Below, piece by piece: positions 57,485 to 64,000 of a stretch of DNA of 64,000 nt (position 1 is its first letter; the number at the start of each line of letters is the position of its first letter). The stretch comes from Chimonanthus salicifolius (Eukaryota; Streptophyta; Magnoliopsida; Laurales; Calycanthaceae): contig CM023540.1 in the NCBI GenBank assembly GCA_013350335.1, positions 61,935,195 through 61,999,194 on the forward strand. Direction: 5' to 3'. The translations under genes and the position numbers were made by a program. Under the pieces are notes generated by a model, which saw only the letters and a program-made list of their open reading frames with translations, was not told where the DNA came from and did no database searches.

Positions 57485-60370
57485 TGATGTGAAATTTTAA
57501 ATTACTCGCAAGCGTACGAACCGGTTTATAGTATAGAGTATGAGTGCGAGGTCGTACCCAAGGGAAATCTACAAAATATATGTACGAAATAAAAAAATCG
57601 CACTATAAAAAATGATGTGATTTTTGGAAATAATTTTCTAAAACATTTAGTTATAATCTTAATTTAAAACAATGAACAGTTTTAATGAATTTTTGAGAAA
57701 AAGAAAAATAAATCAAAAATAAATTTTTTTACATAATGTACAATGGAATCGGGTCAAACATCAACATGGCATATTATCCGATTTAAAAATAAGAGAATCA
57801 CGGCCTAGACTATGAAATGATCTAGAGTTATAAAATATAATTCAAATTCATTTTCTATTAAAATTCTAATTAGAATTTTTATGTCATCTATAAAATCGTA
57901 TTTTTTTTCAATTCAAGCCTTAGGCTTGAGCGGGTTTTAACTTGTGTTTCCCCAAATCTAAAACAACTGTTCTTGATAAGAACCTTAGATTGGAAAGACG
58001 GCAAGTCCCACTGATCCTAATAGGGGTTCTACTTTCCTTGAAAAAAAAAATTGTAAAAACATTTTTGTTTTTACATAAAGTTCATAAAAAGAATAAAAAA
58101 TAGAATACAAATCATCATTATTAAATATTTTAATAACTGGGATCATCATAAATCTAAACAACTGCCATGATTTTTTTTTATTAAAAATTGGAAATGAAAT
58201 ACAATTCTGTTGGACTTGACATAATAAAATAAAAATAAAATAACTTACAAGAAATTATTTATTTTTTTTCTTCTGTCTTTCAGTCGTCCAATTTCAGCCT
58301 TCAATGTCTTGCCCGGTTCCACCTTCAACGGACCCGAAGTCTTGAATTTATAGGAGAGAAGGGATAAGATGAGGGGTCTTTTCAAACTCAGCCGGGATAA
58401 GAGACCCGTTCAAATTTAAACTCAGCCGGGATAAGCCCTTTTCTTTTTATCCCATCATCGGCTACTCTTATCTTTCCTTCTTTATCTTCTTTTTGAACTC
58501 CCCTTGAAACCCAGCTGCTTCTTCTCTCTTCCTTATCTCTTTCTTCCGGCTTTATCCGGTTCAGCTGCCTTATCAGATTCCCAGCTCAAAATTGTTCTTT
58601 ATCCTCTGATCTTCCTTTCGCAGTTTAAATCTTTTATGCATCTTTCATCCTTATCTTATCTTCCTTCTTCCTCTGATCAATCCTTCCCTCATCCTCTCAA
58701 CAGATAATTCTTTCCCTATCTTTCTCAGTTTCAAACGGCAGCTGCTATCCACACCTTATCTTCCTTCTTCAAGATCGACTGAGATCATTCTTATCCTCTG
58801 ATCTTCTCTTTGGATCGGGTGACATCAGCCTCTATCTTTTTTTTTTTTTTTTTCTTTCTGCTTTATCTCTGCTGGTTTTCAGTGCTCTGTTCATGGCTGT
58901 CCTTCCCACAGATCACAGCTGCTGCCGCTGCTGCTTACTTGGCTGCTTCTCTCTGTTTTGGTCTCAGCTGCCATTCTTCTCTTTCTGCAATTTCTTCAGG
59001 CGGCTGCTCAGGAATTTCGACATTGGACGCTGTTGTTCTTCCCTCTCTGCTGCTGCAGATTCATCATCGGTAGATCTGGCTTTTTTACCGATCTCTTTTT
59101 CTCTGCACTACACGGTTCACTGCCGCTGCTGCTCTGCATGGCTGCTGCTCGGGCTGAACAGATGTGGTCTCAGCTGACTGTTGTGTCACGGTGCTGGCTA
59201 CAGCTGCTGTGTCTGTTGGTTACAGCTCTTGTTGCTCTGCCTCTGCTGCAATCTTCTCTTCTTTCGGCTCTGCTCGGATTGCCAGCTTTGCATGGCTGCC
59301 CTTCTTTCTCTTCTATGATGCCGATCTCAACTGCTACCGTCTGTTTGGTTCAGCCGGCTATCTCTGCATACAGTGCTGGCTGTCGTTTGGGCGGAACCTT
59401 GCTGCTGCCATTCAGCTGCTGCTGCTTCAGCTCTGTCTCTACTCTCTTCAGGTGGCTGTGTGGCTGCTGCTCTGCTGCTTCAGCCGGCTGCCTCTGTTCG
59501 GACCTGCTGCTATTCACCTCAGTTGGCTGCTGTTCAGCAGGTTGTTCTCTTCAGCGGGCTGCTTCAGCGTGTGCAGTGTTACTGCTGGCTTCCCGGCTGT
59601 GTATGTCTGCAGTCGGTGAGCAGCAGACGGATTCTGTTGCACTCAGTCTCTGCTCGGACTGCTGCTCGGGCGGAACTGCTGTCATTGGGCGCTGGTTGCT
59701 CCTGCTCTATCTTCTCATCTCAGCTGCCGTTCATCTCAGCTGCCGTCTCAGCTGCTTGCCATTCTTTCAATCTCAGCTGTCTGTGATGGATTCCTCTGCT
59801 CGCCGCTGCTCTCACTGCTCCGGCTGCAACCATCAGCAGCAGACTCTGCTACTGCTGTTTACTCGGCCTTCTGGCTGCTCTGCCATCGCTGGTTGCTGCT
59901 GTGTGCGGTGTTGGTTGCTCGCCTTGCTGCTTCAGCCACTCCTTCTCTAATAATTCCTGCAACCAAATAAAAGAAAAGAATAGAAAAGAAATAGAAATAG
60001 AAAAAGAAATGGTAACGTTTTCCTTCAGGTGACGGGCATCCCGATCGACAATAAATGAGAGGGGTTGGCCGATAAAACTCGACTTTCACTCGAATTTAGA
60101 AAATGAAATATTAATTACACGAGTGTAGAAAGTTATAGGTTCTGAGACCCAACTGGTTTAACCAATTTGACCTGACCATTTTAAAATTGACGTCGACCGT
60201 ATTTTTGACTTTTTATCATTTTTATTTTTATTTTCTTTTTCTTTTTTTTTTATATTTCTCAAAATAAACTATAAAACTAAAAACAACCCTAAACATATCT
60301 AATATTTATAAAAGAATGACTAATTAATCTAATATTAAAGGGTAAAATTGTAATTTTACGGTGTTCATCA
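57485..60370 (-). repeat. Athila 5' LTR, 2.89 kb
   Basis: Pair of 45660-48542. The antisense frame seen in the other LTR is shorter here (58958-59950), because of small indels near the poly-T at 58840, which argues against it being a conserved gene. Confidence 0.95.
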
Positions 60371-60839
60371 ATAACGTCTAGCAATCCAAACTAATTATCA
60401 CATGATCATATGGTATATTATCAACAGAATACATCGCACCATAATCAGACATATACCAACACATATTACATATTCACATACTGGCATCCTAGCATATTAT
60501 CAACCAAAATAAACTCCAATCATGTTACCACACAATCAATCAATTATGATCTTAAATAATCAATTCATATATGCCTCTGCGGCATCGGATACGAATACCC
60601 CAGATGGAGGCCCGCCACATAATGGTATCAATGGTTCCCTTGCCGAGTGGCTCATAACACTGATGACCCCCATTCGCCGTATTCCGTACCCGCACATCTG
60701 GTATAGTAGTAATATGCATGCTAAAAGCGGTGATGAATTCCCTCACCTGTGTGTGCCCTTGAAATCCAATGCGAGAAAACGCGTCCGAGGGTTGAAGGGG
60801 CTCAGTCTGCTGAAACGAGAACACAAGGATAAGTAACCG

Positions 60840-61170
60840 GGCAAAACGGGTCAAATTAAGTCTGGACTACAAACGGGCCCGAAAGCAAGTCGGGTCCCAA
60901 CCGGACGGAAGTGGGCCCGAAACTGAAAACTGGGCCTAAACTTGGGCAGAGCTCGAAACTGAGCCCAAAACTGGAGACCGGGTTTTAAATTGGATCAGGC
61001 CTGAAACTGGGTCGAAACGGGCCGGGCCTGAAATCGGGTCGGGCCGAAGGTGGGCTGGGCCTAACCGGGCCAAGGGCTGAAGTGGGCCGGACCCAAACTG
61101 GGCCAGGCCCAAGGCTGGGCTGGAACTGGGCCCAACTGGTCGAGTTGGGCCCAGGTCGCCAAGGTCCAAA
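60840..61170. repeat. degenerate short-period GGGCC-rich array in family D
   Basis: AACTGGGCC, GGGCCTGAAAC and GGGTCGGGCC-like words recur every 15-20 bases or so with no exact unit. GC-rich against AT-rich surroundings. Confidence 0.65.
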
Positions 61171-61180
61171 TAGGAATTTC

Positions 61181-61258
61181 GCTGAGTCAACTCGGTTGTT
61201 CAACTGAGTTGACTCAGCAACTCGGTTGTTCAACTGAGTTGACTCAGCAACTCGGTTG
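61181..61258. repeat. 30-bp palindromic tandem repeat
   Basis: CAACTCGGTTGTT starts at 61188 and 61218 and (shortened) 61248; CAACTGAGTTGACTCAG starts at 61201 and 61231. Adjacent halves form a near-perfect stem, TCAACTCGGTTG against CAACTGAGTTGA with a 2-base loop. Confidence 0.8.
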
Positions 61259-61745
61259 GGGAGAAGGAAGAACAGGGAAAATGGGGGAAAGAAAGGAAAA
61301 GAGGGAAAAAAGGAAAAGGAGGAAAAGAGGGAAAACCGAAGAAAATGAAGGGGAAAGAGCAGGAATCGGGGAAAGAGGGGAGAATCGGAGAGGAGAATCG
61401 GAGTTACCTGATTCCGATCGGAGGAGAGAGGTCTGACCGATAGAGGGCTGGGAGGTCCGACGATTTCCGGCATCCACAGCAGTTGGGGAAGACGGTGGAA
61501 GGAGAAAAGAAGGGCAAAGTGCAGCGGCGAGGGAGAGGGTGAGAAAGATGGGGTCCAGCGGCGGCGACCGATTTAGGGTTTTAAGGAGAGGAGAAGAGGG
61601 AAGAAGATGAAAGAAAGGGGGAAAAACAGGTGACGGCGGCGGCGGCGGCGGCGGGATTAGGGTTAGGGTTTGAGTAAGAGGAGGGGAGAAGAGGGATAGA
61701 GAGGGACGGGAGGGAGAGAGGAACCGTGGCACTGTAGCTGCGCTA
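61255..61745. repeat. purine-rich block with GGC run and TTAGGG-like words
   Basis: Nearly 490 bases of G/A-rich DNA with (GGC)7 near 61635, ATTAGGGTTAGGGTTTG near 61654, and a perfect palindrome ACTGTAGC/GCTACAGT at about 61733-61751. Looks like a plant 5'-leader or promoter-type composition; whether it drives the LTR is unknown. Confidence 0.6.
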
Positions 61746-62734
61746 CAGTTCCGCGCTGGATGGGGGAAAGAAAGGGGGTTAGGGTCATTTTAATGCCTTA
61801 GGGTTTTTGGATATTTTCCTATTTTTTTTTTTATAAAAATAAGATAAAATCTTAAACTTTTCAAAAAAAAAAAATAATTTAAAACTCATTAAAAATCAAA
61901 CGTCAAACATCGAGGAAGATAACGTGTGATTTTCAAACTTTTTACATGGTAAAATATTCAATGATTCAAAATTACTAAAGTGCCCTTCGAGTGTCCGAGC
62001 TCAAAATCGGGCAAACCAGGACCCAACACGGGGTCCACACTTTCCCCACTGCTACCAAGACCCCAAAACTCTGAAATATCGGGTCGGGTCATTACACAAA
62101 GGATTGAAAAATGAGCATAAAAATCAAGGGAGTGAGGTTCGGCCATGGTGTATGGTCGAACCCCACTAAGGATTTCTTATGGACTTATGTTGATGTATGT
62201 GTTAAAAGGTTAATGTGCGGATAATTAGATTAATGGATTGGTGATTGGATTTAATTAAAAGGATCATGTGATTTTGAAAGAGGGACCAAAAATCAAGATG
62301 GTGAGGTTCGGCCATGTTGTATGGCCGAACCCCACAAAGTTGGATTTTAGTGGGCTAAGGGTTAAAATCAAAGTAAGTGAGGTTCGGCCATCGTGTATGG
62401 CCGAACTCCACAAGTTGTGTTTTTGGACTTAGATACTATTACAAATCAAATGGGTTGTTGGTTTAATTCATGGATATGTTATAAGGTAACGGGACTACAA
62501 AAAGGGGGGCACGATCGTGATCGGTTGCCGGATTAAAGCTCATGGACACCTTAGTTGTCTTGGGTAGGATTCTACCTTATTTGAAACCATGGTTATGTAT
62601 TTGGGTTTTATCTTATTTTTTTGTGAGTCATGTTTTAAAATAGTATGTTGCAAATATGAGGATTTAATGCTAGATTTATCATATAAAATAGCATGGAAGT
62701 CATTAGCATCTCATGCATGGCATGGGGTGAAGGT

Positions 62735-62905
62735 TATGGGACCGGAGGGACCACACTCCGTCGGGGCGTCCGAAAAACCTATGTGGGGGTATCTTGATGA
62801 TGAGAATCCCATCAAGAGATAACCGGAGGAGCCACACTCTGTCGGGGCTCCGAAAGACCTATGTGGGGGTACCTTGATGATGAGAATCCCATCAAGAGGA
62901 TATGT
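62735..62905 (+). repeat. LTR minisatellite, two units of about 80 bp
   Basis: ACCGGAGG, CCACACTC, GTCGGGGC, TCCGAAA, CCTATGTGGGGGTA and CTTGATGATGAGAATCCC occur twice in order. Related on the opposite strand to the block at 5925-6075. Confidence 0.85.
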
Positions 62906-63030
62906 TTGATTGTGATGGGTGGGACTCATTGCATACATGGCATGGCATGATTTTACAAGGTTTTGATGTTATATTATTTATATGCATGTCTTATACTAAC
63001 CATGTGTTAGCCATACTTAGAATTCATACT

Positions 63031-63051
63031 GGGCGCGTTGTTCTAACGCCC
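63031..63051 (+). promoter_or_regulatory. GGGCG palindrome
   Basis: GGGCGCGTTG then CTAACGCCC, with a T-for-A change in the centre relative to C2. Confidence 0.55.
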
Positions 63052-63411
63052 TACTTCTACCCTAGTGAATGAAACAGGAAATGAAGGAAATGATGATCTT
63101 GAAAGGAGCAAAGCATGAGGACTTTGGAATGTTTTTATTGTTATTTTATTAAGTTGCTCAAGGACATGTAATTTGAGTAGTTAGACTTCGGCATATAATA
63201 ATTAGATATTTGCTATGGTTTGTGAATGGTTTGGTATGGATATTTAATTTAAGTTAAGTCGGTTAAGTGACTAAGTACTTTGCTATCTAAAATGGAGTAG
63301 CCTTAGGTTCTATTATAATCTGCAATCAGTTTATGTTATTTTCCGTAATTATAAACTTAATACGTGTGAACCATCTCAGTGGACTTAGTTCACGACACGT
63401 ATGGTTGGCCA

Positions 63412-63445
63412 GTTAAGGGTCGGGCTTTAGAAGCTCGGACTTAAC
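63412..63445 (+). promoter_or_regulatory. conserved U5 stem-loop
   Basis: Outer GTTAAG/CTTAAC; inner CGGGCTT with AAGCTCG, one G-U wobble in RNA. Confidence 0.65.
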
Positions 63446-63532
63446 TCGCGTCCTGACGTCCCGCTCTCTATCACTTTTTTTTTTTAAAAAAAAAATAGAC
63501 TCTGAGTAAGTGAAAAAGGGCAGGGCGTTACA

Positions 63533-64000
63533 GGATTACTCAAACCCTTACCTGTGCCAGAATGGAAATGGGAACATATTTCCATGGATTTTGTGATAGG
63601 ATTGCTAAGGTCATCAAAAGGCAACGATGCAATCTGGGTTGTGGTAAATCGATTGACCAAGTCTGCACACTTTCTCCCAATCAAGATGACAGATTCATCT
63701 GAGACTTCGGGACGACGATACATCAAGGATATCATCAGACTACATGGTATCCCCAGGACTATTGTGTCCAACAGAGATGGCCGAGTCACCGGCAGGGTGT
63801 GGCAGAGCATGCAGTTGGCTATGGGGACCAACTTGCTGATCAACACAGCTTTCCATCCACAGACTGACGGTCAGTCAGAGAGGACAATACAAACCTTGGA
63901 GGATATGCTGAGAGCATGTATGTTAGACTTCAAGGGTGATTGGAAGATCATCTACCACTGGTTCAGTTCTCATATAACAAAGTTACCAAACGAGCCTGCA
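63533..64000 (+). pseudogene. pol: integrase fragment of a plus-strand Tekay-type pol
   Basis: Opens at GLLKPL, the linker before the integrase core, and runs to the window edge. Motifs [15 protein letters not shown] and LEDMLRACM match A2. The second catalytic Asp is Asn (VSNRDG for VSDRDG; GAC to AAC) and a one-base loss near 63938-63945 shifts the frame, so it is dead. The LTR C4 cut it at its left end; the remaining upstream pol is not in the window. Confidence 0.9.

Larger units (their letters stand above)
45660..60370 (-). mobile_element. complete Athila-clade Ty3-gypsy element
   Basis: 14.7 kb, minus strand, LTRs 45660-48542 and 57485-60370, with perfect target duplication ATAAC at 45655-45659 and 60371-60375. 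LTRs show about 45 differences by eye over 2.88 kb (roughly 1.5%), mostly transitions, so it is the youngest datable insertion here. tRNA-Asp-type primer site, intact gag-pol, a small extra frame after pol, and no full env-like gene. It may still be mobile or mobilisable. Confidence 0.96.
43335..62096. repeat. family-D solo LTR, about 4.05 kb without the Athila insertion
   Basis: Begins TGTAACGACCCG and ends GGGTCATTACA; flanks CAAAC (43330-43334) and CAAAG (62097-62101) look like a target duplication with one change. The Athila element plus one duplication copy account for 14,716 of its bases. It contains a 90/87-bp minisatellite, a GGGCC-rich stretch, a palindromic 30-bp repeat and a purine-rich block. 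No GGTTCGGCCA hairpin seen. By analogy (inverted TGTAAC/GTTACA-like ends, minisatellite nearer the left end) it is probably minus-oriented, but no primer site confirms that. Confidence 0.8.
62097..63532 (+). repeat. family-C-like LTR C4, right part
   Basis: Resumes the LTR left at 43334. Hairpins (near 62135, 62306 and 62383), GTAGG palindrome (62564-62576), two-unit minisatellite, GGGCG palindrome (63031-63051), U5 stem-loop (63412-63445), then GGGCGTTACA at 63532. It is followed directly by integrase coding sequence, so it inserted into a pol gene rather than flanking a primer site. Confidence 0.85.

Noticed and set aside
60522..60854. Frames of about 100 codons on both strands at 60522-60854 in the family-D LTR
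   Set aside because: Overlapping opposite-strand frames without a domain, in an LTR; no support for coding.
61650..61680. TTAGGGTTAGGG as an interstitial telomere array
   Set aside because: Only about two units, and plant telomeres are normally TTTAGGG; better read as telo-box-like words.

Overview
This window is heterochromatin-like plant DNA made almost entirely of long terminal repeat (LTR) retrotransposons of the Ty3/gypsy superfamily, nested in one another. I see no host gene, tRNA, rRNA or CRISPR array. The evidence for a flowering plant is an intact Athila-clade element (tRNA-Asp-type primer site) among several Tekay/Del-type chromoviruses (tRNA-iMet-type primer site TGGTATCAGAGC, C-terminal chromodomain-like tail). 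The species cannot be read from the sequence.

Layout. 1-13479: a tandem array of a family-A Tekay element on the minus strand (LTR tail, interior 1, shared LTR 5188-9028, interior 2, LTR stub). Interior 1 has two nonsense codons. Interior 2 has an uninterrupted gag-pol but lost the gag start, primer site and most of its 5' LTR in one deletion with filler DNA. 13480-17151: the 3' tail and 3' LTR of a plus-strand family-C element (C2), which the array interrupts. C2 itself lies in the 3' LTR of an older minus-strand family-C element (C1, 17152-40099). C1 has a decayed gag-pol (24271-28908) and an unusual leader with an extra zinc-knuckle reading frame. Three solo LTRs split C1: B1 19868-23889 in its 3' LTR, C3 29259-32979 and B2 33359-37804 in its leader. 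B1 and B2 have perfect 5-bp target duplications. 40100-41302 is a truncated family-B LTR in C1's 5' LTR.

41303-64000 is a four-level nest. A plus-strand pol fragment (63533-64000) is interrupted by a family-C LTR (41303-43334 plus 62097-63532), which is split by a different solo LTR (family D, 43335-62096), which is split by a complete Athila element (45660-60370, target duplication ATAAC, LTRs about 1.5% different by eye). The Athila gag-pol (51037-56541) is intact, and there is an extra Cys-rich reading frame between pol and the 3' LTR.

The most unusual content is in the 3.6-4.4 kb Tekay LTRs. All share one architecture, read from the U5 end inward: a stem-loop with compensatory base changes, a GGGCG/CGCCC palindrome, a family-specific minisatellite, a GTAGG-NNN-CCTAC palindrome, then a field of GGTTCGGCCA/TGGCCGAACC hairpins (more than fifty in the window) spaced about 80-350 bp. 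The coding interiors, the Athila element and the D LTR lack them. This architecture and the leader zinc-knuckle frame of C1 are the best candidates for something not yet described.
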